DNA of 64,000 bases, from assembly GCA_012934845.2 (NCBI GenBank), contig WNNJ02003468.1, positions 1-64,000 of the forward strand, given 5' to 3'. Origin of the DNA: Pomphorhynchus laevis (Eukaryota; Acanthocephala; Palaeacanthocephala; Echinorhynchida; Pomphorhynchidae). How positions within the stretch are numbered: position 1 is the first letter of the stretch; every line of letters begins with the position of its first letter. The notes beneath the pieces are model-generated. The model saw only the letters and a list, made by a program, of their open reading frames with translations, was not told the origin of the DNA and did no database searches. A program made the translations under genes and the position numbers. Positions 13,797 through 24,724 of this stretch are shown in pieces.

Positions 13797-15260
13797 ACAG
13801 TCGTATGTAGTATGTTAACTGTGTACATGTGCGTTATATTTAAAAGCGTAATGTTTATAAATATAGCAATATCACGGGGCCGAAATATAAAATTCAAAAG
13901 AAGTATAAAAAGACCGAAATATAAAATATAAAATACATTCAAAACTAAAATAGAATTGATCAGGAATAAATGCTGATCACACAACAGTTCTTCTTGACCA
14001 ATTCTATTTTTTGAATACATAGTATATTTATTAGTCAATTCATAAAAATTGACTTATAGAAATAGAACAGTTAAGTGAAAAATCTGTATGGATCGATAAT
14101 AAACAATATGTTTCATATTAGAATAGTGTACACTAAATAATCAAATTTTATCAGAGGAAATATGTCATTAGCGCGTATTTGTCCCCGCTGCTATGTTGGG
14201 TCGAGGAATAGGGAACGAAACCTGATAACATAACAGCTTCTCCTGATGACCTCTAGTTCTTATTCTGATACAACGTCTGTTATTTATTAGTCAATTCATA
14301 AAAATTGGCTTTTATTTTAAATTTCAAGTTTAAATTTTAACTTTATATAAAAGTATACTTTTATATAAAGTTAAATTAAAGTATACTTTTATACTTTTAA
14401 CTTTATATTTTCGTATATTGTAAAAATTCGTATGTAGGACGTTAACTGTGTACATGTGCGTTATATTTAAAAGCTTAATGTTTTCAATTTTATATTACGG
14501 GGCCGAAATATAAAATTCAAAATGTCGAATACAGAATAAAGATCGAAACCTGATAACATAGCAGTTCTTCCTGATCACTTCTATTTCCTTTTTGAATAAT
14601 TTGTATATTTATTAGTCAATTATGATTATAACTATATTTAAATTATAAAATCCAATATAACAATTATTTATTATAAATAACTTATAAATTATATAGCATT
14701 ATTTTAAATTTATATTTAATTTTTAATTAATTTTAATTTATAGTTAAATTTATTATTTATAATTATTTATTATTTTTACTTATTTATTTTTTAATATTAT
14801 TTTTTAATTTAAGAAACGTAATATCGCTTTGAATTTTGTGAAAAGCAAAGTGAATTTATTGAAACCAATATTTCTGGTTTATATCGTTGAGAATTGCTTT
14901 CGGGTCAAAAGTAACTTTTTTATTGCGAACCATCCCCGAGAATACAAAAAGAACTTTATTTATTTGATATTTCGACTGTACTTAGCAGTCCTTTTCAATT
15001 GTAATTTGCTAGAACAGTTATAACTTTTCTTATAGTTTTATATTATAACTTTTCTACAGTTATAACTTTTCTTCTGGTTTATATTATTTTCAATAAATTA
15101 ACTTTGCTGTTCATCACAAAAACATTTTCACATGTAATTTACGGGCGACTTAGCACATTCCAGCGAGAATTGTTTAAAACAGTTATTAAAATGATAAAAT
15201 ATTTTTTAATTTATAAATAGTATAATACACGTAGACCCATTTAGCTGATCTGATTTATTA
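13797..15260 (+). mobile_element. Cluster of PLE-1 tails, including a variant subfamily
   Basis: A standard tail (14090-14345) lies between two copies of a variant tail (13797-14050 and 14425-14620). The variants share ATGTTAACTGTGTACATGTG, CGGGGCCGAAATATAAAATT and a final TTATTAGTCAATT. The distal box GTAGACCCATTTAGCTGAT occurs at 15225-15250, marking the 3' end of the family as also seen at 19375-19400. The intervening 14620-15220 is AT-rich filler, with no gene recognised. Confidence 0.65.
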
Positions 15261-15871
15261 TGATGTCAACTAGGTTTGAACTATGAAGAATTTAATTGAC
15301 ATGTGAGCTGACGAGCCTTGTCACGTGGCCAATATAAAGCTTTCAATTTTATCATATTTTACATATTTCACATTTTCATAAATTATAACGTTTTTTATTT
15401 TCTTCTCAATTTCGCTTTAGCAAAAACTATTTTATTCTTTAAAGACAGATTTAACAGATGTGACCCACTAGGATTTAATTCCTTTGAATTAAGCACAAAA
15501 TTTAATGTTTGACTTTACTTTTAATCATGTTAAACATTTTATAACCTAAGTGGTAAAATCAGCTATTTCTTCCAACATAAAACCAACTAAAGATTAAACA
15601 TCTGATTAGCGAATATCTTTACAGCGATCATCATTAATTCTCTTCAATTCGTGCTATTAAAGACCAGTGTACATATCTGGACAAACAGTATTAGCGTGTG
15701 GGTACACATATTTATCACTATTTCTTGCACTTTGGGCTATGATTTTGAAATCTTCAGACATGGCATAAAGAAGCAGTAAAACATCCAGATTTGTTTAAGC
15801 AACAATAAATTACAGATTTATATCAGTTTTATAACTTTCCCTCAGCGAAGCGTATTCAATGTATCTTAAAT
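15261..15871. other. Non-repeat AT-rich stretch, no gene seen
   Basis: Short frames only. No family is recognised on either strand. Confidence 0.5.
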
Positions 15872-16078
15872 TCAAATTTCCACATCGTTAGTGTGATCGC
15901 AATCTTCAATTTTCTTCAAAATGAGTGACTGCAAGTTAATTATTAGGCACATGTACCCTCTTTCATTGGACATTTTGACGAGTATCTTTTGTTCACGCAT
16001 AATTGCACTTCGACAGTTGCTACTCATGTACGCCAGTTTGCTTTTTGCAAAGACATGAGCGCCAATACGGCAGTTAAC
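15872..16078 (-). CDS. Candidate exon, 3' end of an unknown gene
   Basis: A 68-codon open frame on the minus strand ends at TGA (15874-15872). It has unusually balanced composition for this region (RIGAHVFAKSKLAYMSSNCR ... HTNDVEI). It has no early ATG and starts just after TAA, with a possible acceptor (CATAAG) at its beginning, so if real it is a terminal exon. No domain is recognised and no partner exon was found. This is suggestive only. Confidence 0.22.
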   Translation of the reverse strand, partial: VNCRIGAHVFAKSKLAYMSSNCRSAIMREQKILVKMSNERGYMCLIINLQSLILKKIEDCDHTNDVEI

Positions 16079-16424
16079 TTATGCACATTCAAATGTAAAA
16101 TTTTTGTATTAGCTTAATTAGTCTTGTCAATTTTAAATCGTTTCCGTATCCAGTCTTATGTTTTACAAATGCTGCTCATTTGTAGAAGCAGTTCACACTG
16201 ACTACATACAAGATAGTACATACAATGGTATTTCATCTAATAAAATAGGTTGTCTAATAAAGGTTGTTTAATATTTAAGTATTTTACCAATTGATTTATG
16301 ATTTTGTGTAATATTTGGCATGACAAATGATTTATAAAAATAGCCGTGCTTAGTGTGTGACCGAAGAACGCTAGAATAATGCCAAATCTTTATGAATATA
16401 TCCATCCTGATCTGTATTTAAAAA

Positions 16425-16580
16425 TTTTAAATATTCAGGAACAATCACGGATAGTTGAACTACAACAAAAAGAAAACAACACTTCAGAAATTTCTGAAGT
16501 AGTTTCTAGAGAAATATCAAAATAATTTTTTGTTGTAGTTCAACTATATCTGATTGTTGCTGGATATTTAAGAATTTAAA
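16425..16580. repeat. Foldback / inverted repeat, ~47 bp arms
   Basis: TAGTTGAACTACAACAAAAA on the left is mirrored by TTTTTGTTGTAGTTCAACTA on the right. Homology extends outward through AATATTCAGGAACAATCA and TGATTGTTGCTGGATATT. The spacer is about 55 bp and itself contains TTCAGAAATTTCTGAA. It could be a short non-autonomous DNA element, but no target duplication is obvious. Confidence 0.7.
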
Positions 16581-16599
16581 ATGTAAGATCTGTAAGAAT

Positions 16600-17159
16600 G
16601 TAAGTTCAATTATAAAATAAATTTAAATAAGAGTAAACTTTATTTTAATTGCCATCCAATGAATAAGTATTTTTCTGGATTTAATGGCATTGTAACTGGA
16701 TCTTGGTTCATTTTGACTGTTAAAGTTACGGTGGGACATTCACAGAAATAATAAGGTTTCACAGGTTAGAACTTAACATTTGAAATTGCTGTTATCCAAA
16801 CTATCTAGATTGATTTTATCTTAGTACCACGTAGTGTTTTACAAATTACCAAATGCATTTTGCCAAGCTGTGATATGAACATCTAAATTTATTCGGAATG
16901 CCAATTGTTAGTCACCATAACTGATGCTTATCTGTTTATTTATCATAATATATTTAACATAATATTTATTTAACACAATTTATCCACGTGATATTGAATT
17001 TATGGCAATCTATGCAGTTATAACAATCGTCTTTGTAGCATTTTCAAGCAATTTAGACGATACTCAAAATGAATTAATAAAATGCAGGTAAAAGTAATAA
17101 TAAGAAATTTTATTATTTTATTATCTAAAATTTTAAATTTTAGAATAATAAATAGTCGA
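16600..17159. other. AT-rich sequence, nothing recognised
   Basis: No gene, repeat family or RNA is supported. Confidence 0.5.
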
Positions 17160-17239
17160 TCGCGATCCTAGATCATAATGTGATTCGGCCATATTTTGTA
17201 AAAATAATAATTGCTCAACAGGAATATTGAACAAACAAA

Positions 17240-17282
17240 TATTTTAAGATGTTCCGGCCTTGTGGCCTTTATCAATCTACAA
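17240..17282 (-). ncRNA. Decayed hammerhead-like motif downstream of a PLE endonuclease remnant
   Basis: On the minus strand TTGATAA is followed by GGCC-ACAA-GGCC (perfect 4-bp stem) and GGAAC, where an intact core would read CUGAUGA...GAAAC. The motif lies a short way 3' of the GIY-YIG remnant at 17340-17760 on the same strand. That is where the terminal repeat, with its ribozyme, sits in Penelope-like elements. Confidence 0.45.
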
Positions 17283-17339
17283 CACAAATTACAACTAAAT
17301 AATAGTCATCAACGATTAAGAACTAATCAAGTTATGGTA

Positions 17340-17760
17340 TGAACGATGTTCTGGGTTGAGCCATACTCAACTTCAGTGTGTAGCCTTCCAACAATGCTAT
17401 TTTATAGTTGCCGCATTCTTTTATCATCTATAATCCCATGATAAACTACACAATAGCTGAAGCAGGTCCATCTCCGTGTTTCAATGTGTGGTGTACAGCT
17501 CCATTCGCTGCATTGCTAGCTTTAAATTTTAAGCGTCGAAGATTTAGTCAAAGTGCTGTCCCATTGCTTTGTCCGATGCATTGTGTATTGCAAGTGTCAA
17601 CGTATACCATATTCTTTGTCTTCCAATTCGAACCATACTGCAGACATATATAGCCCCCGGTGAAACTACTTATTACTGTTCGTGCTGGTTTCAAAACTTC
17701 GCATGCAGCGTTCCATACGGCTTACATCCGTTATATTCACGGTATTATTACGGTGTTATA
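17340..17760 (-). mobile_element. Penelope-like element (PLE-3), GIY-YIG endonuclease remnant
   Basis: The minus-strand reading shows RMERCMRSFETST, then ICLQYGSNWKTKNMVYVDTC, then CIGQSNG, a His-containing stretch (HHTLKHG) and a distal LLEGYTLKL. This order matches the C-terminal GIY-YIG nuclease of PLEs (a C..RC..C region, then NVVY..C..C..QYIGQT, then an E-containing end). The canonical Tyr and Gly positions appear as MVYV and CIGQ. It is an old copy with several breaks. The RT part is not found upstream. A hammerhead-like motif follows 3'. Confidence 0.6.
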
Positions 17761-18001
17761 TTAACGTTTACGATATATAAGGTATATACATAAATTGCTT
17801 ACTTTATTCCACCAGTTCAAAATATTACGTAACATTATAAAATCAAATTATTATGGGTGATCCTGGGCGACGTTTTGAAACTCACCGAATACTATATATA
17901 CGAGTATAATTTAAAACGTTTTAACCCTTAACCCTATAGGAGTCTTCTTTAGGTCAAATAAATTTTTTTATCTCTTTAATTTGTTAAGCTCAACATGAAT
18001 G
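17761..18001. other. AT-rich sequence, nothing recognised
   Basis: Spacer between the PLE-3 remnant and the palindrome at 18004. Confidence 0.4.
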
Positions 18002-18003
18002 TC

Positions 18004-18080
18004 ATAAGCTTAGATTAGTGAATCATTGATTTAGACGATAAATATTTAAATCAATGATTCACAAATCTAAGCTTATAACA
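18004..18080. repeat. Palindromic stem-loop, ~29 bp arms
   Basis: ATAAGCTTAGATT...GAATCATTGATTTA is followed, after an 11-base loop, by its near-perfect reverse complement TAAATCAATGATTC...AATCTAAGCTTAT. No other copy is seen in the window. Confidence 0.8.
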
Positions 18081-18301
18081 AAACTAAAATCAGATATTAC
18101 GTTTCTAATAAAATGTCATTAAATTTAAATGTCATTTATATCAATGGCATTTAATTGACAACATTTGCGCGATTTCTCAACATTAATGTATCCAAGTGCT
18201 TAACCTTAAAAATGAGTTAAAAATTTTATTATAAATTTAAATGTCATAATAATAAATTAAAATATTAGAGAAAATTCGTTTCCAATTTGAATTATTACAA
18301 A

Positions 18302-18471
18302 AAGGCGAGGAAACAGGAATGTTTATTTGATTACAAAAATCCAATATTTCGACGGCACTACGGCACGTCATCTTCACGATTGAAAGTAGTTTGTAATCAA
18401 GATAGTTTAATAATAAGATAGCTTAATAATAAGATATTTTAATAAAATAAATATTCCTGTTTCCTCGCCTT
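18302..18471 (-). repeat. Foldback element carrying a hammerhead-like motif
   Basis: Exact 19-bp terminal inverted repeats (AAGGCGAGGAAACAGGAAT at 18302-18320, complement at 18453-18471) enclose about 130 bp. Inside, on the minus strand, GTGAAGA (18377-18371) is followed by a stem based on GACG/CGTC and GAAA (18350-18347), then the self-complementary AATATT. This resembles a hammerhead core with C3 changed to G. Inner sequences GATTAC/GTAATC also pair. It is organised like the palindrome at 126-381, with a hammerhead-like core inside an inverted repeat. Confidence 0.55.
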
Positions 18472-18479
18472 GTAAAAAT

Positions 18480-19355
18480 TTAAATATTAAAATAAATAAA
18501 ATTAAAATGTTTATAATATTTAAAATGTTTTTTAATTGTAAATACATTTATAAATCCTTTTGACTTTGTGAATTATGTTTTATTATTATCGGTCGTTCTC
18601 AGTTTTCTGTCAACATTATTTTTTACAACTTAAAATACCATTATTAGATCATTGTTGAAATTTGATTATTTTATAAATAATAAAATAAGCAAATATTATT
18701 TTTTCAACAAGATGTTTATTATTTTCATTAGTCAATTTATAATTATCTTCGCATGTCTAATTTAAGTCTTTTTCTTTAAAGATATGCAAATAAACAGCCG
18801 AAATCAATATTGGCAATTTCAAGTAGAGTATTTAAACTCAAATGATTTACATATGGGAAGCCTCTTAAGCTGCTTCATCAAGTGTATATCATTGCTTTTC
18901 TTGTTGCCTTACCTTTACCGGCAATAATTCTGGCTTGCATGCTCTTTAACTTCATTGAGTTACACTTGCGACATCATGTTTTAAACTAAGGTAGATGGTT
19001 ACTAAGTTTGCGAAGTTAATTTAGCATATATGAAAGATAGTGTTCCTTACAGCTCTTACTCGATACTGAACAACATTGCAGATTACATAATTACAGTAGT
19101 AATTAAATTTATGGACACTGTTTTCGGATGACTAACGGTACATATCGAGTTTAAATCAGTGTAACTGATTTAAATAAATTACTTTGTAATTTGTTTTTAT
19201 TTTAAACACGGGAAAATTAATTAAAAAGTGAGAATAAGAAATTGTCGAAATATATTTAAATGAATTTTGAGACATTGCAGATTCGAGGATTGCATTGTCA
19301 ACCATGTTGTACCAATGTAAGCTAAATATTTTTACTATAAAATAGTTATAATTTA
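18480..19355. other. AT-rich sequence, no gene supported
   Basis: A few short GC-richer patches (18780-18960) contain no convincing exon on either strand. Confidence 0.45.
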
Positions 19356-19359
19356 TTTT

Positions 19360-20165
19360 TATACCATATAAAATACGTAGACTCAGTAAGCTGATTTGAT
19401 TTGTTCTACTGACATGTTATTATTGACCTGTTGACTTTGTTTTCCCGGTAATATAACCTATGCCAGAAATACTGAAGTTATGTATTCTTAATACGACTAT
19501 TTTTTCTGCTAATTTTCAATATTTGATCTGTCAAGTGAAAAATTTGTATAGATGGATAATAAATAATTTACTTTGTATTAGAATAAGATACTAGATAATC
19601 AAATTTCATCAGAAGAAATACGTCAATAGCATATATTTAGACTCTCAAGTGGACTCTAAATACATTGATATTTAGCTACCTTATTTGACTTTTTGAGGAA
19701 ATGGAAAATAAATTTCCAATAAAATATTTTTTATATTCTATAGACATTTTATTGTATAAAATATTATATACTTTATATATATTGTATACTTTTTATAATA
19801 TATTATATATTATATACTTTGTATTAGAATAATGTACACTAAATAATCAAATTTCATTAGAGGAAATACGTCATTAGGGGGAAATTGTCCTCGTTGCCAT
19901 GTTGGGTAGAGGACTTACGGGCCGAAGCCTGATAACATAGCAGCTCCTCCTGACGACCTCTAATCCTTATTCTAATACATCATCTGTTATTTATTAGTCA
20001 ATTCATAACAATTGACTTTTATTTTAAATTTCGATTTTAAATTTTAACTTGATATAAAAATAAATTGTATCAAAATCTTATATAATTATTTATTATTATC
20101 TTTATTTTTATTTATGTACCGTGTAAAATATGTCCACTCAGTTATCTGATTTTTTAATATTTTAC
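19360..20165 (+). mobile_element. PLE-1 tail copies, plus orientation
   Basis: The distal box ACGTAGACTCAGTAAGCTGA (19372-19391) ends one copy. A partial tail start lies at 19545-19640, and a fuller tail with structured core and AT-rich 3' part runs from 19790 to 20155, ending GTCCACTCAGTTATCTGAT. Spacers are AT-rich and non-coding. Confidence 0.7.
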
Positions 20166-20169
20166 TTTA

Positions 20170-21135
20170 AAAATTATAATTAGTTTGTAATGTCAAAGAT
20201 GTATGTCAAACAATGAAAGTAAAAAACTGTTTAGTAAATGTAAGCTTTACAGAAATTCATGAATTATACGTCCAATTATATTTATGCAGTCGATCATCGA
20301 GTTGAACTCATCGAAATATTAAATTTTATTTGCAAAGGTATTTGCCAATTCTAAGCTGTCTCTTTCAAAAATTTTCAAATTCGTAAATTTCATGTTATGT
20401 AAGTATTACAGAAATATATAATATAGTAAAATAAATTAATATAATATTAAAATATCGAAATGTGAATGAGCAGCAATTTGCTTTAGCATCATTGCATCGT
20501 CAACTTCTGTCTGTTTTCCAAGACTAGATTACACATCTTTGACAACATTCTGGCCAGTTAGTCCACTTTACGAAATTGGCAAGCTGTTATATTGTATTAA
20601 TCTTAATAAAAATGTATATTTTTATAGGACGAATTTTGAGAATCATTTAAACAACATTTGTAACTTAATTATTATTTATCCTTGCAAGGATAAATATGCA
20701 GTTATTGATTCTACTTACACTTCCCCAGCTGTAGAAGTCAATTAAATTATTATGGACATTCAGTAATAAATGATGCGCATAAGCGATTAGAAAATATCTG
20801 TTTTACAAAACTATTTCTCATTATAAGTCCATAACTTCAAAGTGGGAAAGTTGAAGAAGACATTTGGAATCTGACGTTTACTTTCATTGTAAAACTGTTT
20901 TGTTAAAAATGAAATAAATGTGTTTTCTAATTGACTCTAGACCGATGCTATAATAGATAAGCTGGAAACGATTTTAAATGATAATTATTTGTGATTATTC
21001 AGGTTTAAAAAACTATATTCGATCAAATGAAATTTAAGTTAATAAAATTTAATTTATAAAAAAATAGATCGAATGAAAATTAATTATATTCAACTTGATT
21101 TTATTTATTATAAATATACACGAGAAAGAAAACGT
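20170..21135. other. AT-rich sequence, no gene supported
   Basis: Only isolated short frames (for example 20539-20745, +) with no recognisable content. Confidence 0.45.
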
Positions 21136-21138
21136 AAA

Positions 21139-21560
21139 TTACAAATAATAAATTATGTTCAAGTCTTGCCGGTCGCTCGTCCCCTCAACTGATCTTAGAA
21201 ACCAACTAGCGTTGCCGCGTTGTGTGGCAACGCTCAGCCTCTGCAGCAAGAAATCCGTAGACCGCCGCTCTCCTGCTATTGCTGTTATCCGCCGACATAT
21301 TTCGTGCATTAGGCCTTGCGCCTCTTCGCCCAACGCACCAAGCGTTTCCACGGCGACCGGCACAAAATTGTAGATCGGCGTCAGGCAGGCGTATTTGCTT
21401 TGTTTTCTGGTCTCTGCTTCATTGACTACCACTCAAGGTGCGGTTACAGCTGTATTTATATGACTCGGCGCCAGAGTGTCCGGATACGTGAAATCCCAAG
21501 CCAAACACTTGCAACTCAGACAATTCATCCGGGCGGCTTTTGTCATGCTGTGTCAGGTTT
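21139..21560 (-). mobile_element. C-terminal endonuclease-like domain of an RT element (type A)
   Basis: The minus strand encodes RPDELSEL, then LAWDFTYPDTLAPSH in another frame, then NEAETRKQSKYACLT, NFVPVAVETLGALGEEAQGL and LLQRLSVATQRGNA. This is the conserved C-terminal block RPDG.TL..W..G..L.WD.T.PDT.A / AE..K..KY / F.PVAVET.G / QRLS.A.QRGNA. The block follows the reverse transcriptase in a widespread invertebrate RT family and resembles a restriction-like (PD-D/E-K) nuclease. A frameshift near 21430 separates the WDFT part from the rest. It is GC-richer than its surroundings. A relative lies at 62780-63090. Confidence 0.7.
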
Positions 21561-21689
21561 AACTTTATTTAACAACTTTTAAGTTGTTTAATTAAATAAC
21601 TTAAATATATTAAGTTATTAAGTTAATATGTTTAAGATAATTAGCGCATTTAATATTTAACATAATGCTCTCTGATATTATCAGATCTG

Positions 21690-23250
21690 CTGAGTCTACA
21701 TATTCCGATGCATCTATACGATGCATCGGAATAAGGATTAGAAGTCATTATACGTATCTCATTTATAAATAAATTAATAAATAAAAATAGATTTGTTATC
21801 ATGTTTCGTCCTTTATTAATCGACTCAACATAGCAGCGGGGCCAAATACATGCTAATGACGTATATGATGAAATTTGATTATTTATCTGATGAAATTTGA
21901 TTATTTATTTGATTATCTAAATTATTCAATTTATTTTATCAAATATATTCATATCATGTGTATCAAATTTAATAGATGAGATCAGATCAGCTAACTGCGT
22001 CTATGTATTTTACACTATATAAAAATAAAAAATAAAGATAAATAATTATAAATAATATATAATAATATAAGATTTTATGCAATTTATATTTATATCAAGT
22101 TAAAATTAAAAATTGAAGTTTAAAATAAAAGCCAATTTTTATAAATTGACAAATAAATAACATACGATGCATTCGAATAAGAAATAGAGGTCATCAAGAG
22201 AAACTGCTATGCTATCAGGCTTCGGCGCCTAACTCCTCTACCCAACATATCAGCGGGGCCAAATACATTCTAATAACGTATTTCATCTGATCAAATTTAA
22301 TTATCAAGTATCTTATTCTAATAAAAAGCATATTGTTTATTATCCATCTATAAAAAATTTCGCTTAAGGGATTAAATCTATTATTTATAATATTGTGTTG
22401 ATCTTTATATTTGACTATTTTCTGTTTAATGGTATTTTTATAGTAGCCTAGTTTAAAATATGTATCTCTTAAGATTAAGAGAAACTGCTATGCTATAAGA
22501 TTTCGGCCCCTATTCCACTACCTAACATAGCAGCGGGGCCAAATACACGCTAATGACGTATTTCCTCTGTTGAATCAAATCAGCTAACTGATTATACGTA
22601 TTTAATATAATTATAAAATAAACAAAACATAAGATTGCTAAACCAATTAAATCAGCTAACCGAGTCTACGTATTAAATATAATTATAAAATTAAAAGATA
22701 ATGCTAAATCAAAATTTAATAATTATACAATAAAATAAATAATTGTTATAAGATCTTTTATAATTTATCAAATTATAAAATGAATTTGATAAATTGAATT
22801 AAATCAAAATGAATCAATGAATCAAATCAAATCAGCTAACTGAGCCTAGGTATTTAATATAATTATAAACTGAACAAAACATAATAATGCTAAATAAAAA
22901 TTTAATAATTTAATAATAAAATAAATAATTATTATAATATTTTCTATAATTTAAATCAAGTTAAAATAAAAAATTGAAATTTAAAATAAAAGTCATTTTT
23001 ATGAATTGACTAATAAATAACAGACGTTGTATCAGAATAAGAATTAGAGGTCATCAGGAGGAACTACTATGCTATCAGGTTTCGGCCCCTATTCCTCTAC
23101 CCAACATAGCAGCGGGGCCAAATACTTGCTAATGACGTATACCCTCTGATGAAATTTGATTATCAAGTATCGTGTTCTAATACAAAGTATATTATTGATT
23201 ATCCATCCATAAAAAATGTAGCTTAAGATTTTAAATTTATTAAAAATCAT
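21690..23250 (-). mobile_element. Tandem cluster of at least five PLE-1 tails
   Basis: Structured cores occur near 21690-21900, 22165-22330, 22480-22575 and 23030-23190. Distal boxes (CAGCTAACTGAGTCTACGTA-like) occur near 21985, 22570, 22650 and 22830. All lie on the minus strand. The copy at 22820-23230 is nearly complete. This head-to-tail array shows repeated insertion into, or amplification of, the same tail. Confidence 0.75.
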
Positions 23251-23288
23251 TTAAAACTTTTCAATTTGTAAATTTAAATTTATTATTA

Positions 23289-23655
23289 TTGAATAATGTA
23301 TTAGCTCCTGAGCAGCATGGGTTTAGAAAGGGTCACTCTACTGTCTTTAATTTGCTCTTTGCTCACTGTTCCTGGTCAGAAAACAAGGCGAATTCTGTAG
23401 ATACCGACATCATATTTTCCGATTTTTCAAAAGCGTTTGATCGGGTTGATCATGACCTGCTTCTTATGAAACTGGCAAACACAGGACTTCCTATTGCTCT
23501 TGTTAATTGGATCAGGGCCTTTCTGCATCAACGAAGCTTCAGAGTGCGTGTTGATAATACACTATCGTCGATTAGGCCTTGTCACATTGGTGTTCCTCAG
23601 GGATCCGTTTTAGGTCCATCGTTATTCAGTATATATGTAATTGATTTACCTGCAA
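23289..23655 (+). mobile_element. LINE reverse transcriptase fragment (CR1/Jockey-like)
   Basis: About 123 codons in one frame. EQHGFRKGHST is followed by IFSDFSKAFDRVDHDLL, LVNWIRAFLHQRSF and then GVPQGSVLGPSLFSIYV. These are RT blocks 2 to 4 of an APE-type LINE: the D of FSDFSKAFD is present, while the YADD block is lost. It is truncated on both sides by PLE-1 tails and is GC-richer than its flanks. The frame is intact, so the copy may be fairly young, but it is only a piece. Confidence 0.85.
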
Positions 23656-23657
23656 CA

Positions 23658-23935
23658 ATTTGCTCGAAAGCCAATTTTTATGAATTGACTAATAAATAAT
23701 AGACGATGTACCAGAATAAGAATTAGACGTCATCAGGAGGAGCTGTTATGTTATCAGGTTTCGGCCCCTATTCCTCAACCCAACATAGTAGTGGGGCTAA
23801 ATACGCGCTAATGACATATTTCCTCTGATAAAATTTGATTATTTAGTGTACATTATTCTAATACGAAACATATTGTTTATTATCGATCCATACAGATTTT
23901 TCACTTAACTGTTTAAATAAATTTTTATTTATTTT
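23658..23935 (-). mobile_element. PLE-1 tail cutting the LINE fragment
   Basis: It starts at AAAGCCAATTTTTATGAATT and includes the full structured core (23715-23835) and the coding-proximal ACAGATTTTTCACTTAA end. The LINE frame reads straight into it. Confidence 0.8.
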
Positions 23936-23987
23936 TTAAATATTTTTAATATTATAATGTTGTCTTATGTTATGTTAGCAAATTGAA

Positions 23988-24229
23988 TTTTTCGTAATCG
24001 TTTTTATTTATTTTCATAGTATTTGTTTATTTTGTGACGTTTTTATATTTTTGTAAATAACGATAATACAATTATCGTAATAGTTTAAAATATTAATAAT
24101 GTAAAAATTAAAAGCAATATATATGTATATATATTTATTGAATATTTGACCGTTAATATTAAGGTTTAATAAATACTGTCGTTGACACTGTTTAAAAATA
24201 TGAAAATAAATAAAAACGATTACGAAAAA
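23988..24229. repeat. 31-bp inverted repeat
   Basis: TTTTTCGTAATCGTTTTTAT (from 23988) is mirrored at 24199-24229 (ATAAAAACGATTACGAAAAA). The 180 bp between the arms contains the left copy of the direct repeat at 24136-24204. Confidence 0.7.
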
Positions 24230-24230
24230 C

Positions 24231-24308
<78 letters not shown>

Positions 24309-24614
24309 ATTGCGAAAAATCGCTTGAAACTGTGGTCCAGGAGCCAAAGCTGGCTACGATTGATTTTTAATCCATATTTGCTGCTAAATAACTGGACTTC
24401 GATCATCAGCTTCATCAGTGTAATGTATCACTCCGAGACGTTCCTAACCACCCAGCAGTCATCGTCAGTCGGATTAAAAAGGTTAGGGTACGTTTCGACT
24501 GCTTATATATGTATATATGTATATATATTGTATATATATTATATATATTGAATATTTGACCTTTAATATTAAGGTTTAATAAATACTGTCGTTGACACAG
24601 TTTAAAAATATGAA
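24136..24614. repeat. 69-bp direct repeats flanking a hammerhead-bearing insert
   Basis: 24136-24204 and 24546-24614 are identical except for two bases (start TATTGAATATTTGACC, end TTTAAAAATATGAA). Between them lie (AT)n (24235-24303) and copy 2 of the hammerhead repeat (24303-24505). The arrangement looks like an insertion with a long target duplication. It ends 111 bp before the cadherin start codon. Confidence 0.7.
24303..24505 (-). repeat. Hammerhead-bearing repeat, copy 2
   Basis: Relative of 10044-10250. On the minus strand it begins GCAGTCGAAACGTACCC (24502-24486), a hammerhead 3' half whose 5' half is replaced by TATATA sequence. It later has CTGATGA (24418-24412), AGCTGATGATC and GAA (24400-24398), a second core with a damaged stem II. 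A tandem pair is the known layout in PLE terminal repeats. Confidence 0.55.
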
Positions 24615-24724
24615 TTTTATATTTTAGAATATCTTTATCGGTTAGTGCATATTCGGTTCTGTATGTCAAATCGTCTGCGATTAATCAATAATCAAAGTGA
24701 CCGACGCATATGGCTAGAGTGTAG

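Noticed and set aside
17408-17793. Plus-strand frames at 17408-17653 and 17569-17793 as genes.
   Set aside because: The opposite strand explains the composition as a PLE GIY-YIG remnant.
22990-23200. PLE-1 tail core as a hammerhead ribozyme (it contains CTGATGA and GAAAC).
   Set aside because: The two boxes are in the wrong order and spacing, CTGATGA lies in the outer helix, and no stem II/GAAA follows it. The interleaved helices fit better.
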